Positions 22,509 through 34,654 of a stretch of DNA of 64,000 nt are shown here, piece after piece. The translations under genes and the position numbers were made by a program. Under the pieces are notes generated by a model. It was not told the DNA's origin. It saw nothing but the letters and a program-made list of their open reading frames with translations, and did not search any database. The stretch is taken from the NCBI GenBank assembly GCA_963575745.1, contig CAUYUJ010012581.1:117001-181000 (forward strand). The letters run 5' to 3'. This stretch comes from Prorocentrum cordatum. Taxonomy: Eukaryota > Sar > Dinophyceae > Prorocentrales > Prorocentraceae. Positions within the stretch are counted from its first letter, which is position 1. The number at the start of each line of letters is the position of its first letter.

Positions 22509-22563
22509 ATATAGATATATATATATATATATGTATATCTATATATATATATATATATATATA
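22509..22563. repeat. (AT)n microsatellite at the element/LINE boundary
   Basis: ATAG followed by AT runs of about 55 bp. It lies between the right end of the YR element and the truncated LINE. Confidence 0.9.
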
Positions 22564-22569
22564 TCCGGC

Positions 22570-23927
22570 TTTCTGGGATGCTGATCCCGCTGGGCCGAAC
22601 GCCGACCTAGAGGTCGTCTCTCTCGTGGACGCCGCGTTCGTCGACGACGAGTGCTTCATGCTCACGGCGCGTCTGCCCAAGGAGCTGGACGCTGCCATCG
22701 ACGTCGTGCTGCACGCGGTGTGTGACATCTACGACCGCCTGAACCTGACCATCAATTGGAAAGTGGGCAAGTCCGAGTGCTTCCTCACGCACCGAGGCCA
22801 CGGGGCCACCGCCCGGCTACAGCGGCGCCGGGTGCTTCCCGACGGAGGTCTTGCAGTCGCTGTACCCCGGCCTGGGGCACTACTGCTGGCGGTCACCACC
22901 TATAAGCACCTTGGCGGCGTGGTGAGCGCCACTGGCGCCGCGGCCCCAGGCGCCAACCACTTGAGACAGCAGGCGGCCATGAGCTATGGGCCTCTAGCGA
23001 GCAAGGTTTTCGGCTCGGCGGTCGTGGACGCCAGCTTGAAGGTCTGGCTCATGCACTCGTTGGTCCTCAGCCGCCTCCTCTTCAACGTGCACGTGGTCGT
23101 CCCTACGAGGCGATATCTGCAGGTGCTCAACGGCATGTACATGCGGGTGCTCCGACGAGTCGGCGACGCCCCGCGGTTCGGCCACTCCGAAACGGACCTC
23201 GAGATACGTCAAGCAGCCCAGCTTGGACTGCCTGGCGATGCGTGCTCGTCTCCGCTACTTAGGGCGCCTGGTGCGTAGTTCACCGCCCACGCTGCTGGCC
23301 TTGCTCGCCGCGCGGCCTGGCGGAGCGCGCCTGCCCTGGGTCACTCTGCTTGTCTCCGACCTGGGCAAGCTCCGCGAGCTCGTTGCCCTGTGCAGCACGC
23401 TGCCGCCGCCGGAGGGTACTGCGAGCGCTTGGGTGACGTTCATCGGCGACTCCCCAGCGCGCTGGGCAAATGCCGTGAGCATGTTGTTTTTCACCGACTC
23501 TTGCTGTGACCGTGGCGGCGCCGCTCCAGTCGGAGGCGGCACCCGCCCATTTGCTTGCCACCAGTGCGACGCGCGCTTCGCGACAGCGAAGGCGCGTGAC
23601 CAGCATCTCAGAATTCGAGATCATGTCCGGTGCTTACAGAGAAGCTACGCCAGCGCTGATGCGACCTGCCCGGTGTGCCACACCGCGTTCGGTTCACGCC
23701 TGCGGTTGTTGTCGCACCTTTGCGACTCCCGCCGGCCGGCGTGCTGGGAAGCCGTTCGTGCTTCCCCAGCCCACTACCCTCCGCTACCTGAGAAGCAGGT
23801 CGCTGAGCTTGACGACCTTGACAAGGTGCAGCGCCGCGAGGCTCAGCGTCAAGGCCTGTCGCACGCACCGGCCAAAGGGCCCGCCCGTCGTGCTGACGGC
23901 AGCGTCGTTGGGCGCGCCCGTGTCTGA
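22570..23927 (+). mobile_element. 5'-truncated LINE: RT C-terminal half with C2H2 zinc fingers
   Basis: The sequence starts inside the RT domain. A-F-V-D-D (22,634-22,648) is motif C of the palm, G-K-S-E-C-F-L (about 22,763-22,783) is motif D, and Y-K-H-L-G-G (22,901-22,918) is motif E, typical of non-LTR elements. Thumb-like sequence follows, then a frameshift near 23,215-23,225 to the frame that ends at 23,927. The C terminus has two zinc-finger-like units: C-H-Q-C ... H-L-R-I-R-D-H (about 23,560-23,625) and C-P-V-C-H ... H-L-C (about 23,668-23,730). Zinc fingers at the C terminus of LINE ORF2 probably contact target DNA or RNA. The endonuclease and RT motifs A and B are missing, as in a 5'-truncated insertion. 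(TA)n tracts flank both sides; the 3' one may be the tail of the element. Confidence 0.82.
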
Positions 23928-23987
23928 CCCTTGGTCAGCCATATTCCAGCATAACTTGATACTCTCCGCGCTACACTGGGAGAGTAA

Positions 23988-24033
<46 letters not shown>
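23988..24033. repeat. (TA)n microsatellite after the LINE
   Basis: A pure TA run of about 44 bp, 60 bp after the LINE stop codon. It may be the LINE 3' tail. Confidence 0.88.
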
Positions 24034-24036
<3 letters not shown>

Positions 24037-24888
24037 CAATATCGCCGCCAAGGTAGCATCGATAGTGCTAACGGAATGAGAGGTCTCCTTATTCTGAGCG
24101 TGGACAAGCACAAGGGGGGGGTCCCAGTTGTGAGATCGTGGGGTCCGGTTCGACCGCTGTGAAAGCTCGGAAGTGCGGGGCTCAGGCAGTGTATTCCAGA
24201 AGTCCCCGAGCGCTTCCAGTTTAGGACGTCTCTTAGCGCGGTCATTCTGGGTGTGCTTTGCTGCTGCGCGAGCACTTGGGTTGCAACCCTCGAGGGAGCT
24301 CCCCGACTTTGAACACGGTTCCTTCCTTGTGGTCCAGTTGTTCCATATTGGCCCTTCGGAGACAGGAGCGGCGCCGACCGTGCAGGAACACGTCGGCAGA
24401 CCTTGGCGGATGCTCCTATCCGATCCAGCCCGGCGAGCCAATGGGTGGGCAATTTGTTTTGGCATGAGGTCGCCATGTTCGGGCGAGTCATATGATGATA
24501 GAAGGGGTCGCAATCATTATCGATGTCAAACAACCTATTGACGTGTGCATTCAACCTACCAGTCGGCAGTGCCATGACAGTCCATGTTTTGAACGACGAA
24601 CGCGAATACTGCGACTGGGAAGTGGGCGGGATGCCCCACGCGTGTTTCCCAACAGTGCGAGGGCAGGAATCGACCAAGATTTTTGGTTTTCTCCATTGTC
24701 TCAGCATTGGGACACTCCGCTGGAACAGATCTCCCCCCTGATCTAGGAGCGGCCATGCTGCACGCAGTTCCCGAGTACAGTATATTCTTCCTTCCAGCTT
24801 CCCTCAAGTGCCTATTCATGCTTGGCCCACACATCCTAAGTTGGAGTGTTGCTTCCTCTGGGCACCCCTCACAGGAACCAGGACACCC
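24034..24888. other. No supportable gene
   Basis: Mixed sequence with only short ORFs on both strands. Nothing recognised. Confidence 0.5.
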
Positions 24889-24889
24889 G

Positions 24890-25250
24890 CACAATCACTG
24901 CCATCGTCACCACCACCAATACCGTCATCATCCGCATCATCGCCATCATTTCTAGTATCATCCTCATCATTACCATGCCGTTCCTAACCATCATCACTGT
25001 CATCACGCCATGGTCATCATCGCACTTAGCCCACCATCACACCATGAACATGACTATCAGCATCTACCATCATCAACAATATCAGCCTCGTCGGCACCAC
25101 CACACCCACGCATTACCCACTCATAATGAGGACGTCTCTCCACATCGTCATCATCATTTTCGCCCACACCGTCAACATCGCCATCAGCTGTATGTCATTA
25201 CCAGCACCATCAAGGACATTTGCCATCACGGTCATCATCATCAGTCTGGA
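24890..25250. repeat. CAT/CAC-rich low-complexity block
   Basis: Dense ATCATCATC, CACCACCAC and GTCATCATC words over about 360 bp. A His/Ile-rich ORF here is a composition artefact. Confidence 0.8.
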
Positions 25251-25329
25251 GCGAGTTATGATGTATTTTCTGCGCTTTACTATATAGGATACGCAGGACT
25301 TTTCGATCAGGCGACTCGTCTGTAAGTGA

Positions 25330-26345
25330 ACGTGTGTGGAAGTATCGAGTCGAGCGGGAGCATCTTCCCTATGAGGCCCCCTTCTGCATGTTTGTAATCG
25401 CAGGCCGTCATTGGAAACCTGTAGCAAGCATAGCAATTCAGTACCCGAAGGGGGCTGAATGTTGAGGAAGAATCGCGCGGGAGCCCCGCCTGTGAGTGAA
25501 AGGCAAAGAAGTCTCGAGCGGGAACCCCTTCAGTATGAGGTCCGCACTTCATGTTAGCAATCGAGGCGGCCATCGGAAAACCAGTAGCTGTGTGAGTATT
25601 GGGGAAGTCTTGAGCGGGAGCCGCGTCTGTGAGTGAGACCCGAGGAAGTCTCGAGCGGTGGGGCCCGCATTTCATATTGGTAATCCGAGGCGGCCATTGG
25701 AAAACCGGCAGCTGTCCGAGTATTGAGGAGGTTTCGATCGGCAGTTTCGTTTGTGAGTGAGACTCGAGGATGTTTCGAGCGGGAGACCCCTCATTATGGA
25801 GCCCGCGCTTCATATATTAGTAATCCGAGGCGCTTTTGGGAAACCTGTAGTTGAGGAGGTCTCGCGCGGGAACCTCGTCTGTGAGTGCGACGCAAGGAAG
25901 TCTCGAGCGGAAACCCCCTTCCCTACGGGGCCAGCACTTCATCTCAGTAATCCCAGGCGGCCATCGTAAAACCTGTACCTGTTGTCACAGTTGGGCTCCT
26001 GATGTTTGAAAATTGGGGAAGTATCGAGCGGTACCCCTCCCAAAGGGGCCCGCATTACATGTTACTTGTCCGAGGCGGCCCTCGGACAACATGTGACTGT
26101 CGTTACGTTTTTTGGCTCCTGAGGCTCGAACATTCGGAGCCTCGCGTGTGAGTGAGACGCGAGGAAGTCTCAGGCGGGAGCCCTCCCTGCGAGGCCCGCA
26201 CTTCACGTTAGTAATCGAGGCGGCCATCGGAACACTTGTACCGGTCGTCATGTTTGGGCTCCTGAGGCTTGGATATTCAGGATCTCTCGAGTGGGAGCCT
26301 CGTCTGTGAGTGAATCCTGCGGAAGTCTCATGCGGGAGTCCTTGA
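25330..26345. repeat. GAGGAAGTCTCGAGCGGGAG array, about 125-bp spacing
   Basis: About eight degenerate units: GTGAGTGAGACGCGAGGAAGT, CTCGAGCGGGAGCCCC, a GCCCGCACTTCATGTTAGTAA word and GAGGCGGCCATCGGAAAACC. The core, read in reverse (CTCCCGCTCGAGACTTCCTC), resembles the CGCCTGAGACATCCTCGC core of the arrays at 27.0-28.9 and 45.9-47.1 kb. Confidence 0.8.
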
Positions 26346-27020
26346 AAGAGGGACGGGGGACGAGGGGGGTGGGGAGGAGAGGCAGGAGGACGAGGAGAAG
26401 GCAGAGTAGGGGGCGGAAGGAGGACCTCCGCCAGGGCGACAAGGAGCCAAGGCGTTGAGGTGACAGGAATCATGTGTTGGCAGTCACACGGACAACGATG
26501 ATACTTTTTTATTGATGAATTTGAAATGGTGCTATAAGGGGTCCTACTGTCGGAGTGCTGTGCATTCCGTACTGCTCCTTCCTTACCATTGGAGGGGGAA
26601 TGGCGAATGTTAAAGAATCTAGACGCCCTCTTCAGGAGCAGCTGCAGCAGCCAGTTTGCATCATGACTCCGGCGGCAGACTGCCAACACCGCCTTGCAGT
26701 CGGGATCTTAGTATGCTGATATCGAGCTTCTCTCTTCCCCTCTCACACGGGAGATCACGAACGACACATATTGGGTTGCCTTTCAGTTGCCCTCGGCGGG
26801 GTGAAGCCGATTATTTGAATTTGCTTGTAGATTACATATATGTCCTATTCTTGTGCGCATGCATATGGGAATTTCTCGTTGGCTTCCGTTCAATAGGTTT
26901 TGTCTGGGAGTGTTCCCGGGTCGCCTGGCTGGTGCCGAGGGGAATTGTTGGGGTGAGGACGAATGCCGCCCGAGGGGCCCGCGCGTGGAGATATTGGCAA
27001 CATGCTCAGGCGGTTCGGCC
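26346..27020. other. Purine-rich block, then no gene
   Basis: 26,346-26,440 is G/A-rich (GGGGAGGAGAGGC). The remainder has no supportable ORF. Confidence 0.5.
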
Positions 27021-27029
27021 CGTTTCGCA

Positions 27030-28880
27030 TGAGACATTCAAGTCTGCATTTTGAGACGCCCAGATGTGCCGCCCAGATTTGAGACGCCCAGATTTCAAGT
27101 CTGCATTTTGAGACGCCCAGTCTGCATTTTGAGACGCCCAGATGCTCAGGTGGTCCGACCCGTTTTGCTTGACACATCCTCTCAGTTCCGGGCGCCCAGA
27201 CGCCACGCGAGAGGTGGTCTGGCTCTTGCCTCGTCCGTTTCGCTTGAGTCATCATCGCTACGCTAGATTTGAAGATGCCGCCCACGAGGTGAGCCGGTTC
27301 TGTTTGGCCTGAGGAGTCCCCGCAATTTTTGGCAAAGAGATGCGGCGTGCGAGGGTGCCCAGCCAGTTTCGCATGAGACGCCCCCGCAATTCCGAGCAAC
27401 CGTTGAGGAGTGCGAAGCGAATGAGGAGCGGGAGGAGGAGGAGTAGCAGGATGACTCAGGACGAGGGGAAGGATTACTGTCAACGCTCTGACACTTCTCG
27501 CCGCCAGGGCTGGACGCGGGTCGATTCTGCCTGGTGATGCGGGCTGGTGCTCTGCCGACGAAGGGTGTGTCACGGGCCCGTTCGCGTCCAGATTGTGGGG
27601 ATGGCTCGAACGGTCTATTTGTTTTACGGGGTGGAAGTGTGTTTCCGAGCCGTATGGTCCTCGCTGGCCACTTCGGATGGCTTTTTTGGGTTTTCTGCTT
27701 TCTGTTGGCCCCCATCCAGGGCTTGCCTTGGCTGGCGGGGGTGGGCAGTGCACCTGAGCCCGGTCTCCCAGGGCGCCTGGGACAGCTCCAGGCGACCCTG
27801 GCAACCCCAACGGCGGTGACGGGGAGGTGGGGGCTGCCCTCAAAAGAGCTGGGTGCGTCCCAAGGCCCACAGAGACATCCTCGGGACCTCGGGAATCGAG
27901 ATGCCTTGACTTGATGTGCTCTGGCTCGTTTCGCTTGAGGCGTCCTTACAATTCCGGATTCCAAGATTTGGTTCGCAAGGAAATCAGGCCCGTTCTGCCT
28001 CAGACATCCTCGGAACCGCAAACTTCGACAAGCACCAAGTTGAGGTGCCTTGGCCCGTTTCGCTTGAGACGTTCTCACAATTCTGGGTTCCAAGATGTGG
28101 TTCGCGAGGTACTCAGGCACGTTTCGCCTGAGGCATCCTCAGAATCCCTGGCCCTGACCCTTTGGCCTGAGACGTCGCATTTCTGGGTTGAGGATGCGGT
28201 TCACGAGCTGTTCAGGCCCGTTTCGCTTGAGACATCCTCGGAACCCTTGGTTCCGAGATGCCCTGACCTGAGATGCTCAATCCCGTTTCACCTGAGACAT
28301 CTTCATTACGTTGTTCGCCCGAAACATCCTCCAGGCTTCGAGATGCCTTGAATTGATGTGCTCTGGCCCGTTTCGCTTGAAACGTCTTCACCACTCTGGG
28401 TTCCAAGATGTGGTTCGCGAGGTGCTCAAGCACGTTTCGCCTGAGACATCCTTGGAATTCCTGGCTCTGACCGTTTGGCCTGAGACGTCCTCGCAATTCT
28501 TGGATGAGGATGCAGTTCGCGAGGCCAGGCCCGTTTTACTTGAGACATCCTCGGAACCCCGGACTCCGAGGTTCCTTGACTTGAGGTTCTCTGGCCCGCT
28601 GGGCTTGAGACATCCTCGCAACTTACACCTCTGGGTTTTAAGATGCGGTTCGCAAGGTGTTCTGGCCTGTTTCGCCTGAGACATCCATGGGTCCAAGATG
28701 TGGTTCGCGAGGTTTTCGGGCCCGCTTCGCCTGAGACATCCTCCGAATCTCGGGCTACTGCGAGATGCATTGAATTGATGTGCTCTGGCCCGTTTCGCTT
28801 GAGACGTTCTCAGAATTCTGGGTTCCCAGACGTGGTCCGCGATGTGCTCAGGCCCGTTTTGCCTGAGACATCCTCGGAAT
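27030..28880. repeat. TTCGCTTGAGACATCCTCGGAA array, diverged
   Basis: 27,030-27,190 has short GAGACGCCCAGAT-type repeats. From about 27,860 to 28,880 there are roughly 65-75 bp units containing CCCGTTTCGCTTGAGACATC, TTCTGGGTTCCAAGATG and GTTCGCGAGGTGCTCAGG. About 27,290-27,850 is largely unrelated sequence. The core is the same as in the cleaner 65-bp array at 45.9-47.1 kb. Confidence 0.78.
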
Positions 28881-29079
28881 CCCTTGCTCCGTTATGCCCT
28901 GATGTACGGAGTCCTGGGTGTAAGTGCGCCACGCTTGAAGGCGACATTGACAGTGTTGTTGTTGGGGTTGCCCCCGGCAGAACAAACGAGAAGTGACAGA
29001 ACACAGGAGGAGTCGCCATTCTGTATTCGTATATATCAGCCAGCGTGGACCGAAGTCAGTGCGGTCTAGTATGATATTT

Positions 29080-29490
29080 GTAGTTGCGTACGTTATGCAA
29101 CATATGCTGGGCAATTGATGATGTGCAATACATGTGCTTGGACCCATGTGCTGCGATCAATGTTGTGTCATTAATGGTGTGCAACAAAGGTAAAATTTTG
29201 TATCGTGCGATCTATGTTCTGCAGTCTATGTGGTGCAATATAGGTGGGGTAACCTCGGGTGACCAGTAGATGCTGTGAAATCTAGGTGGTGCAATATATG
29301 TGGTGATAGCTATGTGGTGCAACTTATGTTGTGCGAACTATGTTGTGCAATCTGCGTGGTGCAATCTATGTGGTGCGGTATACGTTGTGCAGTCAGCGTT
29401 TGCATTCCATGTGCTGCAATAAGAGCGGTGCAATATCTGCGTGGTGCAATCTATGTTGTGCAAATTGCGCGGTGCAAGCTATGCGGGGCG
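29080..29490. repeat. CTATGTGGTGCAAT array
   Basis: About 20 copies of a 16-17 bp unit (TGTGGTGCAATCTATG and variants) over 400 bp. It is the same unit as at 11,255-11,352 and 12,137-12,176. Confidence 0.85.
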
Positions 29491-29712
29491 GCGGGGCGGC
29501 GACGAGGCGCTGACGGCGAGCATGGAGCCGCCATACCAGCCCGCAGGCACAGTCGACGGGCGACGACGAAGCGGCGACGGCGCGGCGACGTCGAGCACGG
29601 AACCGCTTGACCGGCCCGCAGGCCCAGACGACAGGCGGCTACAAGGCGGCGACGGGGCGGCGACGGCGAGCACGGAGCCGCCAGATCGGCCCGCAGGCTT
29701 GGGTCCTTCGAA
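29491..29712. repeat. 75-bp tandem repeat
   Basis: Units start at 29,518, 29,593 and 29,668 (GAGCACGGAGCCGCC ... GGCCCGCAGGC ... GGCGGCGACGG). The 75-bp period keeps a frame, so the translated ORF is a repeat artefact. Confidence 0.85.
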
Positions 29713-30767
29713 AACAAAAGCTAAGCCATGAGTGCCAGCTCTGTTTGGAAAGTATACACGCAGTAGCTGTTTATTGTTAGCCCACGTCAGAGAGGTGGGG
29801 GCATGGAATATACCTGGACTTCCCAGGTACCCATTCGCAGAGCGACACTCTTACAATTTGCATTCAGCCATACGTCTTCGATTCCTCCGTGTCCTTTGCA
29901 CGAGTTAGCAGAGCGCCGTTTTGATAATGAGGGCCCAGGAAAACCCAGTAAGATTGGACGCAGAACACCAGGCCGCTTTGCGAACGTGTGCCATGCAAGC
30001 GGAGAAACTGATTGCCAATAGTTTGAGGTGGTTGAGCAGGGTTGTGGTCTGCTGATGGGGGCCCAGGAAGCCGAATGTTCCCAGGATGCGGGCCCTTTAG
30101 GTTATTTATCATGCAGATAACCTGAGGGGGCACGGGGGTATTTCATTTTGCGTAGCGACTCGTTGAGTAGATCAGGGAGGTTGGAGATTCCGGAGTAGAG
30201 GGTATATAGCCTTGCGCCTGCAAGTTAAGGAATGTTTCAGGTAGTAGAGCGCATACAGTTATAGAGTAGGGAGCAGAGTGGAGAGGTTTGAGTGAAGAGT
30301 GAAGTCTAGAGAAGATAGAGCATGATGAGTGTGGTCTACATATCAGCTGTAGAAGGGGGATGCTCGTCCCATCACCAGCAGGCCGCCGTTATCTAGTTGC
30401 GCTGCCTCGTGAAACCGCGAACATCGCAGGGACTTGATCAAACGAATCACCGCCTGCTGGGCTCGATGCGCAGACTGGTCCTACCTATGTTTCGCAAGAT
30501 ACGAAACGACAGAGCCAGACACTGAAACACACCAACCGTTGCAAGCGAGGTGGCGGACATGACGCGTATGCGAAATCGTGGTTTGGGCTTCCTAGTGTAA
30601 TTCCAACGACCATTGTACATTGCGGTGCTTCCTTGTCCGATATGCTTGGCCTCCGAGGTCCAGACAGTGACGGTACCAGTGCCGCAGGTTCATCAGACGC
30701 CGACGCACCGCATGCAGGCGTTTGCATGTCGTTTCCCCCTCCTTACAGCTGCCCGAGCCAGGAGTAT
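29713..30767. other. No supportable gene
   Basis: AT-richer sequence than its surroundings, with short ORFs only and no motifs. Nothing recognised. Confidence 0.5.
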
Positions 30768-30815
30768 GAGGAGGAAGAGGAGGTGCAGGAGGAGGAGGAG
30801 GAGGAGGAGGAGAGG
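30768..30815. repeat. (GAG)n tract
   Basis: About 48 bp of GAGGAGGAG. The Glu-rich ORF through it is not supported outside the tract. Confidence 0.85.
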
Positions 30816-31059
30816 CGGCAACTGCGGAGAGTATTTGTTGTGCAGAAGGTTGTCGATATCCTTAGTGGTGCAGGCAGCCATCATGGAGGCGGTAGTTGTA
30901 GCCAGATGTTTTCGCGGGGGAGCATGACGCAGAAATCCCACCAGCCCTCTGGGCGTTGGTGGTTTAGAGAGTCTCCTCTTCCACCCCTCCTTCTTCCCCT
31001 TCGGGGAGGGGTTTACCCCTCCCCCTCCCCCCTCCCCATGAACCTGGACAGGGGGTTCC

Positions 31060-31215
31060 TCGAGGTGTCGGAACGTCCAAAGCGGCCTCGGCGAGGAAAC
31101 AACAATCATTGGTTTTACCAGGGTGTTGGTTCCATTTTGGCCTCCTGGGGGGGGGGGGGCGAAATTAAGGAACCCCACTTCGTTGACCGATATCATCCAA
31201 CATGGTCGCAAGAGC
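31060..31215 (-). repeat. Dispersed CTTGGG-associated unit, inverted relative to 49,640-49,775
   Basis: ACGTCCAAAGCGGCCTCGGC, AACAATCATTGGTTTTACC, CCATTTTGGCCT and CCCCACTTCGTTGACCGAT match the reverse complement of 49,640-49,775 in the same order. A 13-base G run lies at about 31,147-31,159. Confidence 0.75.
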
Positions 31216-31615
31216 GCCCCTAAAGCTTCCAATAATGCCCCGACAAGGCCCCCAAACGAGCCCAGACGGGCCCAAGAGGCGCCCAGGAGGCCCGAAGAGG
31301 CCCCAGGATGGCCCCAAAATGGTTCCACAATGGCCCCACGAGACCCCCAAAAGACCCCCAAGAGGACCCCAACCGGCTTCCCCGAGGCACTCAAGACGCC
31401 CAAGAATCCTCAGGACCGCCAAGAGACCCCCGAGACGTCCCAAGAGGCTTCGAAACAACCGCCCACGAGATATCCCAAGGGGTTCCGAGAGGCATTCAAG
31501 AGACCTCCAAGAGACCCGGATAGGCTTCTCGAGGATCCCCGAAACCCCCAAGATCCCCCCAGACGCTCCAAGAGGTTTCCAAAACGACCCCCAAGAGACA
31601 TCCCAAGAGGATCAT
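31215..31615 (-). repeat. CTTGGG array, reverse orientation
   Basis: CCCAAGAGGC / GACCCCCAAGA words in irregular steps over about 400 bp. Confidence 0.8.
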
Positions 31616-31673
31616 CTGTCCGCCCTGTTTTCTCCTCCTTCGCGTCCTTTTGAGTTGTCTTTTCATGCTCCTT

Positions 31674-31735
31674 TCCTCCTCCTCCTCCTCCTCGTCCTCC
31701 TCCTCCTCCTCCTCCCCCTCCTCCTCCTCCCCCTT
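31674..31735. repeat. (CTC)n tract
   Basis: About 60 bp of CTCCTCCTC, the reverse of the GAG tracts, directly after a reverse-oriented CTTGGG array. This mirrors the order at 6076-6890. Confidence 0.85.
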
Positions 31736-31865
31736 GTCCGTCTACCAACGCCAACTCGGTCCAAGGCCTTTCGGGGCCGTGCGAGCACGCGCTAGGGGTC
31801 ACCCTGCCCCGCCCGCGCCCTCCCCTCCCCGCTTTCTCCGGCCCCCTCTTCTCCCCGCCCGCGGG

Positions 31866-32376
31866 ATGGAGGGGCTGCCGGCCCAGGAGGGTGGCGCCCG
31901 CCGCCCCAATCGGCCTGCCGCCGCACGCCGCGCCCAGGAGGTGCGGGCGCAGGGGCGGGCCACCCACCACCTCCTGCGAGTTTTCGCGGAGGTGCAGGCG
32001 CATAGGGGCCAGGAGCTCTCCTGTCTGGCCCGCGCCTCGCGCCAGGTGCTGGAGGTCGACCGTGAACATGGAGCTCCTCCCCCTCGCGATCAGCATCCGC
32101 GTGACGCTGATTGACCACGAGTGGTGGATCTTCCGCGATTGGGCCTTCCTCCACCAGTCGTGGGTCTTCAAGCTGGTGCGCGAGCTGACCGCGGGGATCT
32201 GCACCTCCGAGATGCTGGGCCGCATTTTCGGCACGCAGGTGCGGATCCTCCGCGTGAAGCGATTCTTCCACCAGTAGCCGATCTCTTACCAGGCGCGCTA
32301 CCGCCAGATGCACCTGTCCTCCAATGTGGAGACGTCCGTGGCGGTGCGCAGCAGCAACCTCGAGCAGGCGCAATAG
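31866..32376 (+). pseudogene. Possible degenerate coding fragment, unknown
   Basis: Protein-like sequence with hydrophobic/aromatic content (I-D-H-E-W-W-I-F-R-D-W-A-F-L-H, about 32,110-32,160) runs in one frame to TAG at 32,275-32,277. The same frame then continues protein-like for about 33 codons to another TAG at about 32,376. A preceding frame from ATG 31,866 is Arg/Ala-rich. No family is recognised. It may be a pseudogene, an exon, or chance in GC-rich DNA. Confidence 0.3.
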
Positions 32377-32501
32377 GTCTAAGATATGACACTCCATAGA
32401 CCGCATCTCCTGCCCAGCCGCTTGCTCTTGGGGCCACGCCTCGTCGTCGACGGCGCGTCCAAGGGGCGCCTGGGCCCAAGGACGCAGAAGAGGTCGAACA
32501 C

Positions 32502-33837
32502 GTGGGCGACGATGCATCGACGCTCCATGAGCGTCGATTTTCCGTCCCTTGCGATAAGGCTGCAAGTGTTGTGCCCTTCTCTGTTGGCCCCTCGTCGCGT
32601 CGTGCTGGCGCGGGTCTGGAAGAAGGCTCTCGCGTCCATGGCGCTAACGCCGAATGCGTCATAGGGGCGGACACGCAGCCCCTCCCCACGCCTCCGAAGA
32701 ACCCCCCTGCGGATAACGTGGGCAAGAGTGGCGGGCATGACGACTGCGGCGCCGTCATTCCTCCGGTTGTTGCGCCCCCATCGGGGCTCTCTGATTCAAA
32801 GTCGGAGGAGGGGCGAAGCAATGCCCAGTCGAAGGCCAGCGACAATCACCCGGTGACACAACCAGTTCTTCGCCCTCCCGGCCGGCGCGCGTGGAGGTTT
32901 GCCACGACAGGGCGGAAGCATCCAAGATGCGCCAGCTGGTGCGGAGTCCAGGGCCGCAGGTTTGTTCGCAGGCGCATTTGGGCCCGCGGCTGGCGAGCAG
33001 GACAAATGCGTGCCAAAACAATTCGCTCAAAATGGTCCCGCGGCGTCTGGGCACGTCATGGGCCCGTTTTCGAATGCCATGCCGATCGACTTCCAGGGCG
33101 CGTCCACTCCGACTGCCACTCCTGGGTCGGCGGTCTTGCCGATCAGGCCTGCCGCGCGGCCGCCTGCCCGTGCCCCCGTCGGCGCTCGGGTCACGGGGCA
33201 GGGGCCTCGCGGCGCTGCTGCTGGAAGCACGCGGCCTCCGCTCGGAGTGAGGGCTGACATGGCTTCCGAGGCCCATCGTGTGGAGGTCGACGAGGTCCAC
33301 ATCCGTTTGCGCAGAGTCACTGGTCGAGGCGATGCCAGCGCTGAAAGTCAAGGGCGCGGTGACAAGCCGCACCCAGCTAGCGCAGCCCATGGCGAAGCAA
33401 GCGGGGGCGATGGCCGCGAGCCGAACCCATGGCGAAGCTCGTGGCGCCACATATTTCAGGGCTGGTTTCTATCTGAGGCTGCATGCCGCGGGTTGGCCTT
33501 AGGAGCTACCGCTGCTGGCTCGTTGACTGGTGCTTCTGGGCCCATCGCTGGAGCCGCTGACAGCCCACGACAAAACAACGAACCGGAGACGGCCCAGGCA
33601 GCCCATGGCGAGTCTGACCGCAGAGACGGCGCGTGCCGGGTACTCCGCGAAGACATGGGGGTCCAAGTCAGCGATGATCTGAAAGCAGACGTGCCAGGTC
33701 AGAGACGCCGTGGCCGCCCTCGTCGGCTCGTGCGGTACCGCGCACAGGGTCGGCTATGTGGTCGGGACGTGCAGCCACGAGTAGGTCTGGGGCGCTCGTT
33801 GCCTGGGACCTCCCGCTGGAGGGAGGCGCCGACATGA
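32502..33837 (+). pseudogene. Possible degenerate Ala/Pro/Gly-rich ORF, unknown
   Basis: Two overlapping + frames (from 32,502 and from 32,899) could be one reading frame broken near 32,880. The product would be Ala/Gly/Pro/Arg-rich, with low-complexity linkers and no recognised domain. The antisense frame 32,755-33,450 is open too, so the coding claim is weak. Confidence 0.25.
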
Positions 33838-34654
33838 CCTTCCATCCGCTCGACGAGTGGCAACATTTCACACGTGTCTGACTTGTTGATGTTTCCTTCA
33901 TGCTCGTCACCTCGATGAGCGACTTGTCTGGTTTTTGGGTCGCACGAAGGAGGACGTCTACGCCTTCCCCGTCACTGGCTTCGCCTGCGGATCTTCCTTG
34001 ACTCGCCCTGCCTCCACGCTTTCTTCCACCTTGCCCTCTCCGCCATCGCGGCGCGAGGGCGCCTCGGCGTAGTCCTTCGGGCGCGCGCCAGCGCGGCCGG
34101 CGGGGGGCGCGCGAGAGGCGCTGCGCCCCTTATCCGTTTACCCATCATCCGAGAACCAGCACCATCAGCAACGACAGCAGCAGCACCAGCGACAGCGACG
34201 GCAGCAGCAGCACTTGCGGAAGCAAGAGCACTAGCAATAACACTTGCAACCTTCGCCGCAAAAGATCTCCCAATTCACCGTTGATGCCCGTTCCGGTTCA
34301 CTATGTGAGTCTCTTCTTCATTTTTTCCGTCAGCTCTCCTGGGCGTCGTTTCTGGATGGGCTGGTGGAGATTTGTGGTCGCAGCCGCAAGTGAAAGCGCC
34401 GGCGGGGCTGGTGGAGGTATGCGAGGCGTCTAAAATCGAGCATTCTACTGGCATGTCTAGCGACGAGAAGAGGCAGACATTGCCGCATGACACGATTGTG
34501 TAACCAAGTCTTTCGCAATCAGTGAGTGTTTACCCCACTCGCACGGTGTTTGCGCAGTCACGCTGTCCGTTGATGAAGGTGCCCACGGCGTCGTCGTAAT
34601 CGATATATGTTGCACTGTCTTTTTCTCAACCTCTTATCCATTATATCCTTGATG
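33838..34654. other. No gene; short CAG/CAA-rich patch
   Basis: 34,150-34,255 is rich in CAGCAGCAC and AGCAACGAC words. The rest shows nothing recognised. Confidence 0.5.

Noticed and set aside
30613-31223. 196-codon ORF with Glu-rich stretch at 30.6-31.2 kb
   Set aside because: The Glu run is the GAG tract, and the rest is the dispersed repeat also found inverted at 49.7 kb.
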